From assembly GCA_017433375.1 (NCBI GenBank), contig JAFRHG010000035.1:1-45975 (forward strand): a DNA stretch of 45,975 nucleotides. Reading direction: 5' to 3'. Below the pieces are notes generated by a model. It saw nothing but the letters and a program-made list of their open reading frames with translations, searched no databases and had not been told where the DNA came from. Source of the DNA: Bacillota bacterium (GTDB taxonomy: Bacteria > Bacillota > Clostridia > Peptostreptococcales > Anaerovoracaceae). Below are positions 1 to 9,886 of the stretch, piece by piece (within the stretch, counting starts at the first letter, position 1; every line of letters begins with the position of its first letter). A program made the translations under genes and the position numbers.

Positions 1-2036
1 CCGTCCATGGTGCCGTTGGTCACGGCACCGTTGATCATCATCTTCATGTTGCCCGTTCCGCTGGCCTCCTTGCCCGCCAGGGAGATCTGCTCCGAGATAT
101 CCGTCGCCGGCATGAGTTTCTCCGCCATGGACACCCGGTAGTTCTCCAGGAAGATCACCTTCATCTTCTTCGACAGCACCGGGTCCTTCTCAATATCCTG
201 GCCGATGTGCCAGATCAGCTGGATGACCTCCTTGGCCGCGTAGTAGTTGGGCGCGGTCTTGGCGCCGAAGAGATAGGTCTCCGGGCGCACGTCCAGATCG
301 GGGTTGGCTTTGAGATGGTTGTAGCGGGCGATGATGTGCAGCGCGTTGAGCAGCTGCCGCTTGTATTCATGGAGACGCTTGGCCTGCACGATGAACACCG
401 AATCCGGGTCCACGCTCACGCCGAAATCCTTCTTAATGGCGTCCGCCATGCGGGCCTTGTTCTGCCGTTTGACCTCATCCAGCCTCTCGATGACTCCCTT
501 GTCTTCGCGGAAGTTGATGAAGTCCGCCAGCTTCGTCCAATCCTGGCGGTATTCCCGGCCGATGCAATCGTCCAGCAGGGCAGCCAACCCCGGATTGGAC
601 TGGCAAAGCCAACGCCGGTAGGCGATGCCGTTGGTCACGTTGGTGAACATCTGGGGCCAGGCCAGATAGAAATCGTGGAACAGGTCCTCCGCCAGAATGT
701 CCGAATGGAGGCCGGACACGCCGTTGAGGTGGTGGGAGCCGATGACCGACAGATTGGCCATCCGCACCAGGTCGTCGCCCAGGGGCGCCATGTAGTTGAT
801 CTTTCCATAGTCGCCGGGGAAGATCTCCTCCATCTCCCTGCGGAAGCGGCGGTCGATCTCCTCGATGATGACGTGGATCCGGGGAAGCATCATCCGGACC
901 AACTGGCTCTTCCATTTTTCCAGAGCCTCGGCCAGCACCGTGTGGTTCGTGTAGGACACCGTATCCCGGACGATCTGCCAGGCGTGATCCCACTTGTATC
1001 CGTATTCGTCGATCATGAGCCGCATGAGCTCGGGTATGCACAGGGCCGGATGGGTGTCGTTGATGTGGATGGACACCTTGTCCGCCAGGTTGTCCAGGGT
1101 ATGGTGGAGCCGGAAGTGGTCCCGAAGGATGTTCTGGCAGCTGGCGGAGACCATGAAGTACTGCTGCTTCAGGCGCAGTTCCTTGCCCTCTTCAATGTTG
1201 TCCGCCGGATAGAGCACCTTGGTGATCAGCTCCGCCCGGTTGCTCTCCTGGGCGGCCCGGGTGAAGTCGCCGCTGTTGAAGGAAGCCATATCGAAGCCCT
1301 CGGAATCCCGGGACCGCCACAGGCGCAGCTTGCCCACGGCCTCCGAGTCGGCGCCGCTGACGTACATGTCGTAGGGTACGGCCTCCACGACCTCCTGTCC
1401 GGTGATCTCGTTCTTCAGGCCCTGCTCCGTCCAGTACTCCTCGTAGTTTCCGTAGAATCCCACGCGGAAGGTCTCATCCTCCCGGGCGTTGAGCCAGACC
1501 CTGCCTCCCGGCAGCCAGTTGTCCGGCATCTCCGCCTGCCAGCCGTCGATCAGCTTCTGCCGGAACAGGCCGTATTCGTAGCGGAGGCTGAATCCGGTAG
1601 CGTCGTATCCCTGGGTCGTCAGCGCCGCCAGATAGCAGGCCGCCAGCCGGCCCAGTCCGCCGTTGCCCAGGCCCGCGTCCGGTTCTTCGTCATACAGGTC
1701 TTCCAGGGTCAGGTCCCTTGCCTTCAGCAGCTCGGCGACCATCTCCTCTTCCCCCAGGTTGTAAAGGTTGTTCTTCAGGGACTGGCCCATGAGGAACTCC
1801 ATGCTGATGTAGTAGATCTTTTTCCGGTCCTTCTCCGCCGTCTGGGCGTGGCGGATCTTCTTGTTGAAGTCCCAGCGCTTCTCCAGCAGCTGCTGGTTCA
1901 CCACCGTGGCCACCGCCTTGTACAGCTCCGTCCGGTCGGCGTCCTCAAAGCTGGTATGATACCGATTCTCCAGACACTCGATCAGGTCTTCCCGGAAGGA
2001 CCACATGTCCTGTCCTGTCTTCACTTTTTTTGCCAT
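1..2036 (-). CDS. glgP: Glycogen phosphorylase, 3' end cut by the window edge
   Basis: Phosphorolysis of alpha-1,4-glucan chain ends to glucose-1-phosphate in the cytoplasm, using pyridoxal phosphate. The visible N-terminal 678 or so residues start MAKKVKTGQDMWSF and contain IYYISMEFLMGQSLKNNLYN, typical of the family. Near the window edge comes EASGTGNMK, whose lysine carries PLP, followed by NGAVTNGTMDG. Family members are about 750-830 residues, so roughly the last 100-150 are outside the window. The ATG at 2036 has a GGAGA ribosome site inside the end of glgA, three bases upstream, so the two genes are co-transcribed and probably translationally coupled. No frame break is seen. Identification is secure. 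Confidence 0.96.
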   Translation of the reverse strand, partial: MAKKVKTGQDMWSFREDLIECLENRYHTSFEDADRTELYKAVATVVNQQLLEKRWDFNKKIRHAQTAEKDRKKIYYISMEFLMGQSLKNNLYNLGEEEMVAELLKARDLTLEDLYDEEPDAGLGNGGLGRLAACYLAALTTQGYDATGFSLRYEYGLFRQKLIDGWQAEMPDNWLPGGRVWLNAREDETFRVGFYGNYEEYWTEQGLKNEITGQEVVEAVPYDMYVSGADSEAVGKLRLWRSRDSEGFDMASFNSGDFTRAAQESNRAELITKVLYPADNIEEGKELRLKQQYFMVSASCQNILRDHFRLHHTLDNLADKVSIHINDTHPALCIPELMRLMIDEYGYKWDHAWQIVRDTVSYTNHTVLAEALEKWKSQLVRMMLPRIHVIIEEIDRRFRREMEEIFPGDYGKINYMAPLGDDLVRMANLSVIGSHHLNGVSGLHSDILAEDLFHDFYLAWPQMFTNVTNGIAYRRWLCQSNPGLAALLDDCIGREYRQDWTKLADFINFREDKGVIERLDEVKRQNKARMADAIKKDFGVSVDPDSVFIVQAKRLHEYKRQLLNALHIIARYNHLKANPDLDVRPETYLFGAKTAPNYYAAKEVIQLIWHIGQDIEKDPVLSKKMKVIFLENYRVSMAEKLMPATDISEQISLAGKEASGTGNMKMMINGAVTNGTMD

Positions 2037-2039
2037 TCT

Positions 2040-3464
2040 CTATTGTTCTCCTTCCAGGCGGCCGTACATGCGCACATACTGTTCCGCCGCTTTTTTCCAT
2101 CCAAAATTCAGTTTCATGTCGTGGTCCACCAGGGCCGTCCAGTTGCCTTTGTCCCCGTAGAGCTGCACGGCGCGCCGGACGGCGTCCTCCATGTCGTCTC
2201 CGCTGAACCGGCTGAAGACGAAACCGTTGCCGCTGCCCAGGCTGCAGTCGCTGATGGAGTCAGCCAGCCCTCCGGTCTGATGGACGATGGGCACCGTCCC
2301 GTAGCGGCAGGCGATCATCTGGGCCAGGCCGCAGGCCTCGCTGCGGGAAGGCATGAGGAACATATCCGCGCCGGCGTAGATCCGGCGGGACAGGGCGGAA
2401 TCGAACCGGATCATGCAGGCCGCCCGGTCGGGATGCCGGCTCTGCAGTCCGGGGAAAAATGCCTCGTACTCCGGATTCCCCGTGCCCAGCAAGACGAACT
2501 GAATGTCCATCTCGCTGAGGATCTTATCCATCCGATCCACCAGAAGATCCATGCCCTTGGCCGGCACCATCCGGGTCACCATGGCCATCACCGGCACGTC
2601 AGCGGCGGGCAGTCCCGCTTCAGCCTGGAGGGCTGCCTTGCACAGGGCCTTGCCCGCGGGTTTCCGCCAGGAGTAGAAAGCTTCGATGGCCCGGTCCTTC
2701 GATGGATTGTAGCTCTTCGTATCGATGCCATTGAGGATGCCCTGCAGTTTGTGCTCGTTGCGCCGGATGATGAGGTCCAGCCCCCATCCGAACTCGGGCG
2801 TGGTCAGCTCACGGGCGTAGGTGGGGCTGACGGTGGTGACGATGTCGGCGCATTCCACCGCGCCCTTCATCAGGTTCACGTCGTCCCCGTACTCCACCAG
2901 ATGGTTCATGTCCGCCGGCAGGTCGATGACATCTCCCAGCATGTCCTTTCCGTACCGTCCCTGGTATTCCACGTTGTGGATGGTGAACACGGTCCGGGTG
3001 AAGGACCGGCGGTACACCGCGAACTGGTAGACCGGTACCAGGGCCGTCTGCCAGTCGTTGGCGTGGAGGATGTCCGGCACGAAATCCATCAGCTCCAGGG
3101 CCTCGAACACGGCCCGGCAGAAAAAGGCGAACCGTTCGCCGTCATCCAGCTCTCCGTAGAGGCGGTCCCGGTGGAAATAGTATTCGTTATCGATGAAATA
3201 GAAAGTCACCCCATCCAGCGTCGTCCGAAAGAGTCCCATGTACTGGTTTCTCCAGGCCAGGCGGACCTTTTTCGACCCGAGGAATTCCATCTGTTCCCGG
3301 TACTTCGGATCGATGCTTCCATAGAGGGGCAGGATCACCCGGCAGTCCACATCCTTCTGTTTCCTGCTGTTCAGGCTCCCCGGCAGCGCAGAGGCCACCT
3401 CGCCCAACCCTCCCGTATGGACAAAGGGCGCCGCTTCCGGTGTGACGTATAATATGTTCTTCAT
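2040..3464 (-). CDS. glgA: Glycogen synthase (ADP-glucose, GT5)
   Basis: Transfers glucose from ADP-glucose to glycogen non-reducing ends. It begins MKNILYVTPEAAPFVHTGG with GGAGA seven bases upstream; longer in-frame starts lack this. The C-terminal GT-B half has MPSRSEACGLAQMIACRYG and VPIVHQTGGLAD, the nucleotide-sugar site with its conserved glutamate. About 474 residues, normal for GT5. The N-terminal loop reads HTGGLGEV instead of the KTGGL of the E. coli enzyme, whose lysine contacts ADP-glucose; related Clostridia often vary here, so I do not call it inactive. First gene of the leftward glgA-glgP pair, opposite glgB. Confidence 0.95.
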   Translation of the reverse strand: MKNILYVTPEAAPFVHTGGLGEVASALPGSLNSRKQKDVDCRVILPLYGSIDPKYREQMEFLGSKKVRLAWRNQYMGLFRTTLDGVTFYFIDNEYYFHRDRLYGELDDGERFAFFCRAVFEALELMDFVPDILHANDWQTALVPVYQFAVYRRSFTRTVFTIHNVEYQGRYGKDMLGDVIDLPADMNHLVEYGDDVNLMKGAVECADIVTTVSPTYARELTTPEFGWGLDLIIRRNEHKLQGILNGIDTKSYNPSKDRAIEAFYSWRKPAGKALCKAALQAEAGLPAADVPVMAMVTRMVPAKGMDLLVDRMDKILSEMDIQFVLLGTGNPEYEAFFPGLQSRHPDRAACMIRFDSALSRRIYAGADMFLMPSRSEACGLAQMIACRYGTVPIVHQTGGLADSISDCSLGSGNGFVFSRFSGDDMEDAVRRAVQLYGDKGNWTALVDHDMKLNFGWKKAAEQYVRMYGRLEGEQ

Positions 3465-3476
3465 GTTCTGTCTCCA

Positions 3477-3505
3477 TTGCGGGCTGCTCAACATTTATGT
3501 ATAAT
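3477..3505 (+). promoter_or_regulatory. Promoter for glgB-glgC-glgD
   Basis: TTGCGG at 3477-3482, a 17-base spacer, and a perfect TATAAT at 3500-3505, about 75 bases before the glgB start. It interlocks with the leftward promoter for glgA, so both sets could answer to one regulator. No operator recognised. Confidence 0.6.
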
Positions 3506-3512
3506 GAAGTTG

Positions 3513-3541
3513 ATTATACCACAGCCCGGCGCCTGCGTCTA
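3513..3541 (-). promoter_or_regulatory. Promoter for glgA-glgP
   Basis: On the minus strand TAGACG (3541-3536), 17-base spacer, TATAAT (3518-3513), about 50 bases before the glgA start. The -35 matches consensus at four of six positions. The predicted start regions of the two divergent promoters cross each other. Confidence 0.55.
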
Positions 3542-3578
3542 ATTCGTTGTGCCCGCGGGCGGTGGGAAGGAGCCCCTC

Positions 3579-5489
3579 ATGCTGGACGCAGGTCAGGATC
3601 TCTCCGGCTCCGGACGGCTGTTTCATCAGGGAAAAAATATCCGGAGTTACTCCTTCCTCGGCGCGCATTCCCGCGCCGGCGGGGGTTTTGCGTTTTGCGT
3701 CTGGGCGCCTCATGCAAAGGCAATTTCCGTCGTGGGCGATTTCAACGGATGGGAGACGGGGGCGGATCCCATGGGTCCCCTGCCTGATGATCCCTCCCTG
3801 TGGAGGGCGGACTGCCCCGGGGCCCGCGCCGGAGACCACTACAAATACGCCATTACCACGGCCGACGGCCGGCTGATATATAAGTCCGATCCCTACGCCT
3901 TCATGGCGGAGCCTCCCCAGGGCGACGCTGTCCGCCGGATGGCATCCCGCCTGACGGAACCCGAGGGCGCCTTTTCCTGGACGGACGGGGAGTGGATCTC
4001 CCGGCGGGGCGGAGACCCCCGCAAGGTTCCCATGAACATCTACGAGGTGCACCTGGGTTCCTGGAAACGGCACGGGGACGGCAGCTATTACTCCTACCGG
4101 GAGACTGCCGATGAGCTGATTCCCTACGCGGAGAAGATGGGCTACACCCATCTGGAATTCCTCCCGCTGACGGAACATCCCTACGGCGGTTCCTGGGGAT
4201 ACCAGAACACGGGATACTTCGCCCTCACCTCCCGCTACGGGGAGCCGGCGGACTTCATGTATTTGGTCAACAAGGCCCACCAGCGGGGCATCGGCATCCT
4301 GCTGGACTGGGTTCCCGCCCACTTCCCCAAGGACGACTTCGGCCTGGTGGACTTCGACGGGGACTTCCTCTACGAGGATTCGGACCCCTTCCGCCGAGAG
4401 CACGAATGCTGGGGAACCCGGGCTTTCGACTTCGGTCGGCCGGAGGTGCGCAGCTTCCTGATCTCCAGCGCGGTCTTTTTCTGCGATGTGTACCACATCG
4501 ACGGGCTCCGCGTGGACGCCGTGTCCGCCATGCTGTACCTGGACTACGAACGGGAGCCGGGCAAATGGCGGCCCAACGAGGAAGGCGGACGGGAGAACCC
4601 GGATGCCATCCGCTTCTTGCAGGAGCTGAACCGGGCGGTGATGACCGAACATCCGGGCGTGCTGATGATCGCCGAGGAGTTTTCCTCCTGGCCCATGACC
4701 ACCATGCCTCCCGGCGCGGGAGGGCTGGGCTTCAGCTTCAAGTGGAACATGGGATGGATGAACGATTCCCTGGAGTATTTCTCCACGGATCCCCTGTTCC
4801 GGCGGGGCATCCACAACAAACTGACCTTTTCGCTGACCTATTCCTTCAGCGAGAACTATATCCTGCCCATTTCCCACGACGAAGTGGTGCACGGCAAACG
4901 CTCCCTGCTGGACAAAATGCCGGGGAGCTACGAAGAGAAGTTCGCCGGGCTGCGTGCCTTCTACGCCTACATGATGACCCATCCGGGCAAGAAGCTGCTC
5001 TTCATGGGCTGCGAATTCGGACAGTTCATCGAGTGGAACGAAGCCCAGGGCCTGGACTGGCTTCTGCTGGACTTTGACCAGCACCGAAAACTGCGGGATT
5101 ATCTCCGCGAACTGAATCATCTCTACCGGAACACACCGGCCCTGTGGTCCCTGGATCACAGCTGGGACGGCTTCCGGTGGATCGATGCCGATGACGCGGA
5201 TCACAATATCTATATTTACGTCCGGGTGGGCGAAGACGGGTCGGATTGCCTTTGCATCCTCAACCTGTCCGGCGCCGAATGGCGGAACGTCCGCGTCCCC
5301 GTTCCCTCCCCCGGAACCTACGCCCGGCTGCTGGATTCGGATATGATCCGGTTCGGCGGTGCCGGCCGACGACGCGGAAAGCTGTATCACACCGTGGAAG
5401 GACGGGATGGCGAACCGGCGGAACTCCGCCTGAATCTGCCGCCTCTGTCCGCCCTTCTGCTGGAAAGGAGAGATGAAGCAAATGAGTGA
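3579..5489 (+). CDS. glgB: 1,4-alpha-glucan branching enzyme (GH13)
   Basis: Introduces alpha-1,6 branches into glycogen. Order: N-terminal CBM48-like domain ([20 protein letters not shown]), GH13 barrel, C-terminal beta domain. Catalytic sites are visible: [12 protein letters not shown] with the nucleophile aspartate, [10 protein letters not shown] with the acid/base glutamate, and [15 protein letters not shown] with the transition-state aspartate. About 636 residues, the short type lacking the extra N1 domain of the E. coli enzyme. Start chosen at the ATG preceded by GGAAGGAG; an upstream in-frame ATG lacks this. The last 8 bases overlap glgC. Two copies of the 10-mer discussed in findings lie in this gene in opposite orientations (3714-3723 and 5246-5255) and encode unrelated peptides. 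Confidence 0.96.
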   Translation: MLDAGQDLSGSGRLFHQGKNIRSYSFLGAHSRAGGGFAFCVWAPHAKAISVVGDFNGWETGADPMGPLPDDPSLWRADCPGARAGDHYKYAITTADGRLIYKSDPYAFMAEPPQGDAVRRMASRLTEPEGAFSWTDGEWISRRGGDPRKVPMNIYEVHLGSWKRHGDGSYYSYRETADELIPYAEKMGYTHLEFLPLTEHPYGGSWGYQNTGYFALTSRYGEPADFMYLVNKAHQRGIGILLDWVPAHFPKDDFGLVDFDGDFLYEDSDPFRREHECWGTRAFDFGRPEVRSFLISSAVFFCDVYHIDGLRVDAVSAMLYLDYEREPGKWRPNEEGGRENPDAIRFLQELNRAVMTEHPGVLMIAEEFSSWPMTTMPPGAGGLGFSFKWNMGWMNDSLEYFSTDPLFRRGIHNKLTFSLTYSFSENYILPISHDEVVHGKRSLLDKMPGSYEEKFAGLRAFYAYMMTHPGKKLLFMGCEFGQFIEWNEAQGLDWLLLDFDQHRKLRDYLRELNHLYRNTPALWSLDHSWDGFRWIDADDADHNIYIYVRVGEDGSDCLCILNLSGAEWRNVRVPVPSPGTYARLLDSDMIRFGGAGRRRGKLYHTVEGRDGEPAELRLNLPPLSALLLERRDEANE

Positions 5490-6696
5490 GCGTAAACAAT
5501 GTGTCGCCATGCTGCTGGCCGGCGGCCAGGGAAGCCGACTGGTGCCCCTGACGAAGTCCACGGCCAAGCCGGCGGTGCCTTTCGGCGGGAAGTACCGGAT
5601 CATCGACTTCCCCCTGTCGAACTGCATCAACTCCGGCATCGACACCGTCGGCGTGCTGACCCAGTATCAGCCGCTGGAGCTGAACGACTATCTGGGCCGG
5701 GGGGAACCCTGGGACATGAACCTGAAGTTCGGCGGGCTCCATATCCTTCCGCCCTATGAGGGGGCCGAGGGCGCGGAGTGGTTTCTGGGCACGGCCAACG
5801 CCATCTACCAGAACCTGAAGTTCATTCACCGCTACAATCCGAAATACGTGCTGATCCTGTCCGGGGACCACATCTACAAGATGGACTACCGGATCATGCT
5901 GGAGGAGCACATCCGCAACGAAGCGGACTGCACCATTTCGGTCATCGACGTTCCTCTGGAGGAGGCCAGCCGGTTCGGCATCATGACCACTGACCGGACG
6001 GGGCGGATCACCGAGTTCAACGAGAAGCCGGAGCATCCCAACAGCACCCTGGCCAGCATGGGCGTATATATTTTCAGCACGGACAAGCTGACCCAGTACC
6101 TCGCCGAGGATGAACTGGATCCCAACTCCGACAGCGATTTCGGCAAGAACGTCATCCCCCGGATGCTGAACGCCGGGGAGCGGATGTTCGCCTATCTCTA
6201 CGGCGGCTACTGGAAGGACGTGGGCACTCTGGATTCCTTCTGGGCAGCCAACATGGACGCCCTGGGCGATCTGCCCGAGCTGTTCCTCAATGACCCCGCC
6301 TGGCGGATCTACTATCGCCACGGCAACACCCATCCCGAGTTCATGGGGCCGGAGGCCAGCCTGACCAACTCCATCGTCGGCGACGGCGGCGCCCTCTACG
6401 GATCGGTTTCGGATTCGGTCATCGCCAGCGAGGTCATGATCGAGGAGGACACCGTCATCAGCGACAGCGTGGTCATGGCCAACTGCCGCATCGGCCGGGG
6501 AGCCCGGGTGGAACACGCCATCCTCGGCGAGCGGGTCATCATTGAGCCGGGCGCCGTTATCGGCGCGCCCCTGGGGGACGGCGAGCTGACGGTCATCGGC
6601 CCGAACCTGACCATCGGCGAGGGCACGGTCATCCCGCCGGGAACCACCGTCGACAGTCCCGAAGATCTTGAAGCCTATGGGAAAGGAGGCAGATAA
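5482..6696 (+). CDS. glgC: Glucose-1-phosphate adenylyltransferase, catalytic subunit
   Basis: Makes ADP-glucose from ATP and glucose-1-phosphate, the committed step of glycogen synthesis. Near the N-terminus is [20 protein letters not shown], the nucleotidyltransferase signature, then [19 protein letters not shown]; further on [18 protein letters not shown] and [12 protein letters not shown]. The C-terminus is a left-handed beta-helix of hexapeptide-like repeats. About 404 residues, normal size. I chose ATG 5482 (MSERKQC) because the AAAGGAG is 11 bases away; ATG 5473 is only two bases from it and less likely. Overlaps the end of glgB and is followed after one base by glgD, so strongly coupled. 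Confidence 0.96.
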   Translation: MSERKQCVAMLLAGGQGSRLVPLTKSTAKPAVPFGGKYRIIDFPLSNCINSGIDTVGVLTQYQPLELNDYLGRGEPWDMNLKFGGLHILPPYEGAEGAEWFLGTANAIYQNLKFIHRYNPKYVLILSGDHIYKMDYRIMLEEHIRNEADCTISVIDVPLEEASRFGIMTTDRTGRITEFNEKPEHPNSTLASMGVYIFSTDKLTQYLAEDELDPNSDSDFGKNVIPRMLNAGERMFAYLYGGYWKDVGTLDSFWAANMDALGDLPELFLNDPAWRIYYRHGNTHPEFMGPEASLTNSIVGDGGALYGSVSDSVIASEVMIEEDTVISDSVVMANCRIGRGARVEHAILGERVIIEPGAVIGAPLGDGELTVIGPNLTIGEGTVIPPGTTVDSPEDLEAYGKGGR

Positions 6697-6697
6697 T

Positions 6698-7816
6698 ATG
6701 GACGCAGCAGGAATCATTCTGGCAGACAACATTGCGGATCTGTCCGCGCAGCTGACGGAGCAGCGCACCCTTGCCGCCCTCCCCTTCGGCGGAAAATACC
6801 GGCTGATCGATTTCAGCCTGTCCAATATGGTCAACGCCGACATCCAGAACGTGGGCGTCATCCTGAGCCAGCAGTACGACAGCGTCATGCACCATGTCCA
6901 GTCGGGTATGGAGTGGGACCTGGACCGCAAACGCGGCGGCCTGCGGTATCTGACGCCCCTGAGTTCCGCCGGGGCCACCATCACGGAGGGCACCCGGGTG
7001 GAGATACTCCGCAACAACCTGTTCTATATCCGGCAGCTGAGCGAGAAGTATATCGTTCTCACCGGCACCGGCTACGCCGGCGCTCTGGACTTCGCCGCCC
7101 TGGTGGAGCACCACATCGAGAAGAATGCGGACATCACCTGCCTCTTCTCCCGGAACGTGGTCAACCAGACGCCCCTGTATAAGCGGATCGGCCTGGTCAC
7201 CGACCGGGATGACCGGATCATTTCCTTTGATCCCTTCCAGTTCCAGGCCCTCTCCAGCGAGCTGACCATGAACACCTGCGTCATCGAACGGGAGTACCTG
7301 ATGCGCATGCTGGACACCCTGACCCGCAACCCCCGGGGACTGACGCCTCTGGAAGCGCTTCAGGATCTGATCGACAAGCGCCGGGTCTACGCCTACTTCA
7401 CCGACGAGATGGTGATCTATCTGGAGGATCTGTCCTCCTACCTGAGCGGAAGCCTCGCCCTGCTGGACTACGACGTCCGGCGGCAGCTCTTCCACGCCGA
7501 ATCCGGTCCCGTCCTGACCAAAACCAAGGACAGCCCGGCGACCCGCTACGGCAAGGAGGCGAAAGTATCCAACTCCATCATCGCCGACGGCGCCGTCATC
7601 GAGGGAGAGGTGCGCAACAGCGTGATCTTCCGTGGCGCCCGGGTCAGGAAGAACGCCATCGTGGAGAACAGCGTCATCATGCAGGACTCCACCGTGGGCG
7701 AAGGCGCGCACCTGAACCACGCCATCCTGGACAAGGAGGTCATGATCGAGGACGGCCGGCTTCTCTCCGGCTACCTGACCCATCCCTTCTTCTGCCGGAA
7801 GGGGGAGCGGATCTAG
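6698..7816 (+). CDS. glgD: ADP-glucose pyrophosphorylase regulatory subunit GlgD
   Basis: A GlgC paralogue that pairs with GlgC in Bacillota and modulates it. It keeps LPFGGKYRLIDFSLSNMVNA and the C-terminal beta-helix (VSNSIIADGAVIEGEVRNS), but the N-terminal GGxGxRL nucleotide loop is replaced by ILADNIADLSAQLTEQRTL, so it is probably not catalytic alone. About 372 residues. Start MDAAGIIL has AAAGGAGG eight bases upstream and begins one base after the glgC stop. Confidence 0.93.
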   Translation: MDAAGIILADNIADLSAQLTEQRTLAALPFGGKYRLIDFSLSNMVNADIQNVGVILSQQYDSVMHHVQSGMEWDLDRKRGGLRYLTPLSSAGATITEGTRVEILRNNLFYIRQLSEKYIVLTGTGYAGALDFAALVEHHIEKNADITCLFSRNVVNQTPLYKRIGLVTDRDDRIISFDPFQFQALSSELTMNTCVIEREYLMRMLDTLTRNPRGLTPLEALQDLIDKRRVYAYFTDEMVIYLEDLSSYLSGSLALLDYDVRRQLFHAESGPVLTKTKDSPATRYGKEAKVSNSIIADGAVIEGEVRNSVIFRGARVRKNAIVENSVIMQDSTVGEGAHLNHAILDKEVMIEDGRLLSGYLTHPFFCRKGERI

Positions 7817-7905
7817 ACGCGCCGAAGGGCGCAGCTCGGCGCGCCGGGGAGGGCGCGGAGCTCGCCCCGCCAACCATCTGATCAACCGATAAGGACTCTG
7901 ACTTT

Positions 7906-9792
7906 ATGAGACAACCCATACACGACATTCGTTATCTGCAATTCCGGGATCCGGCCGGGCCGTGCCAGGCCGGATCCTCTCTTTCGATTACCCTGCTCCT
8001 GCCCCCAGACGCGGTGCCTCAGTCATCGGCCGTGGGACGGAGCGTGGCCGCGCCCCTGCTCTGCATCCGCCACGACACGGAAGGCGAGCCGCAGCTGATT
8101 CCCCTGGAACCCGCGACGCAGGGCGACGGGGACGGGACGGTCTGGACCGTCACCTTCACCGCGGAAAAGAGCGGCCTGTACTGGTACCACTTCACCCTGC
8201 CGGCTTACCCCGGCGCGACCCGCATCGGGCGGCACATCGGCCGAAGCGAGGACGGAGGCGCCCAGTACGCCGACGAACCCCGCTCCTGGCAGCTGACGGT
8301 CTTCGACCCCGTCTACGCCGACCCGGACTGGATCCGGGGCGGCATCTACTACCACGTGTTCGTCGACCGCTTCGCCAAAAGCGGCGAGCCCGTGCGCATG
8401 GAGGGCAAAGTGAACCGGGCCGACTGGGGCGGCATGCCCGAATACCGGCCCAACAAAGACGGGGAGATCCTCAACAACGACTTTTTCGGCGGCAACCTGG
8501 CGGGCATACGGGAAAAGCTTCCCTATCTGGAGAGCCTGGGGGTGAGTTGCCTTTACATAAGCCCCATCTTCGAGGCCTACTCCAGCCACAAGTACGACAC
8601 CTCGGACTACTTCCGGGTGGATCCCATGTTCGGCACCGAGGAGGACTTCACCGCCCTGTGCCGGGACGCCGCAGCCCGGGGGATCCGGGTCATCTGCGAT
8701 GGCGTGTTTTCCCATACCGGCGCCGACTCGCGCTACTTCGACGTCTGGGACCGCTACGGGAACGGCGCCTTCCATCATCCCGACTCCCCTTACCGGGACT
8801 GGTACTATTTCGAGCGTGACGGCTATCAGACCTGGTGGGGCATCCGGACCCTGCCCCGGATCAACAAAGACAACCCCTCCTATCAGGAGTTCATCACCGG
8901 CCCCGACGGCGTAGTCCGTCACTGGCTGCGGGCCGGCGCCAGCGGATGGCGGCTGGATGTAGTTGACGAACTGCCCTCCGCCTTCCTGGAGAAGCTGACG
9001 GCCGCCGTCAAGGCGGAAAAGCCTGACGCCCTGATCGTGGGCGAGGTCTGGGAGGACGCCTCCAACAAGGTCGCCTACGAGGAACGGAAGAACTACTTTT
9101 CGGGGGACAAGCTGGATTCGGTCATGAACTACCCCCTGCGCCTGGGGATCATCCGCTATGTGCGCGACGGCAACGCCCAGGCCCTGGCCCGCCCCATGGA
9201 AACCATCATGGAAAACTACCCCGCCCGGGTCGTCCACGCCCTGATGAACATCCTGGGCACCCACGACACGGACCGGATCATCACGGCTTTGGCCGGCCAG
9301 CTTCTCGGCCCCGACGCCACCCGGGAGGAAAAGGCAACCCTGTCCATGGACGACTCCCAGTGGGAGACCGGCATCCGCCGGCTGAAGATCGCCTCCGCCC
9401 TGCAGATGACCCTGCCCGGGGTTCCCTGCATTTACTACGGTGACGAGGCGGGCATGGAAGGCTATAACGATCCCTTTAACCGGAAATGCTATCCCTGGGG
9501 AGAGGAGAACCGGGAGCTTTTGGACTGGTACCGCACCCTGGGTGCCATCCGCCGCGGACACGGCGTCTACGTCGACGGGGACTACCGGCTTCTGGCCGCC
9601 CGGGAAGGACTCTTCGCTTTTGCCCGCGAAAAAAACAGCGCCTGCATGATCACCGCCGCTAACTGCGGCGATCAGCTGCAGGCCCTGCCTGTTTTCGGTA
9701 ACTGGAAAGACCTTCTGTCCGGCGACTCTTTCGCCGGAAACATTCCCGTCCTGCCCGGACAGGTGCTGATTCTGGAGGCCGTCGGCCGGTAG
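7906..9792 (+). CDS. GH13 alpha-amylase / neopullulanase-like glucan hydrolase
   Basis: Predicted cytoplasmic maltodextrin or glycogen-fragment hydrolase; no signal peptide. About 628 residues: an N-terminal beta domain of about 130 residues (CBM34-like), then a GH13 barrel with all four conserved regions: DGVFSHTGADSRYF, GWRLDVVDELPS (nucleophile Asp), LIVGEVWED (acid/base Glu), and LGTHDTDRI. IYYHVFVDRFAKSGEP at barrel entry resembles neopullulanase and cyclomaltodextrinase. ATG 7906 follows AAGGA at ordinary spacing. It lies 89 bases after glgD in the same direction and may be in that operon or have its own promoter. Exact substrate cannot be told from sequence. Confidence 0.9.
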   Translation: MRQPIHDIRYLQFRDPAGPCQAGSSLSITLLLPPDAVPQSSAVGRSVAAPLLCIRHDTEGEPQLIPLEPATQGDGDGTVWTVTFTAEKSGLYWYHFTLPAYPGATRIGRHIGRSEDGGAQYADEPRSWQLTVFDPVYADPDWIRGGIYYHVFVDRFAKSGEPVRMEGKVNRADWGGMPEYRPNKDGEILNNDFFGGNLAGIREKLPYLESLGVSCLYISPIFEAYSSHKYDTSDYFRVDPMFGTEEDFTALCRDAAARGIRVICDGVFSHTGADSRYFDVWDRYGNGAFHHPDSPYRDWYYFERDGYQTWWGIRTLPRINKDNPSYQEFITGPDGVVRHWLRAGASGWRLDVVDELPSAFLEKLTAAVKAEKPDALIVGEVWEDASNKVAYEERKNYFSGDKLDSVMNYPLRLGIIRYVRDGNAQALARPMETIMENYPARVVHALMNILGTHDTDRIITALAGQLLGPDATREEKATLSMDDSQWETGIRRLKIASALQMTLPGVPCIYYGDEAGMEGYNDPFNRKCYPWGEENRELLDWYRTLGAIRRGHGVYVDGDYRLLAAREGLFAFAREKNSACMITAANCGDQLQALPVFGNWKDLLSGDSFAGNIPVLPGQVLILEAVGR

Positions 9793-9797
9793 GCGCG

Positions 9798-9879
9798 GCC
9801 GCGGCGTTCAGGCGTCGGTCGACATTCGCTCCGCGGCCAGTCGTTGACCGGCACTCGCCGCGGCGTTCGGCCGTCGGTC
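9798..9879. repeat. Short direct repeat between convergent genes
   Basis: Two 23-base copies at 9798-9820 and 9857-9879 differing at two bases, in the 94-base GC-rich gap between the amylase and malQ stops. No T-tract terminator was seen here; the repeat may be an old duplication. Confidence 0.6.
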
Positions 9880-9886
9880 CGGCGGG

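Noticed and set aside
207-3452. A 1081-codon open frame on the plus strand opposite glgP-glgA
   Set aside because: Antisense to two certain enzymes and without family signatures; long antisense frames are expected in GC-rich codon usage. The same applies to long frames opposite glgB, the amylase, malQ, hutU and others.
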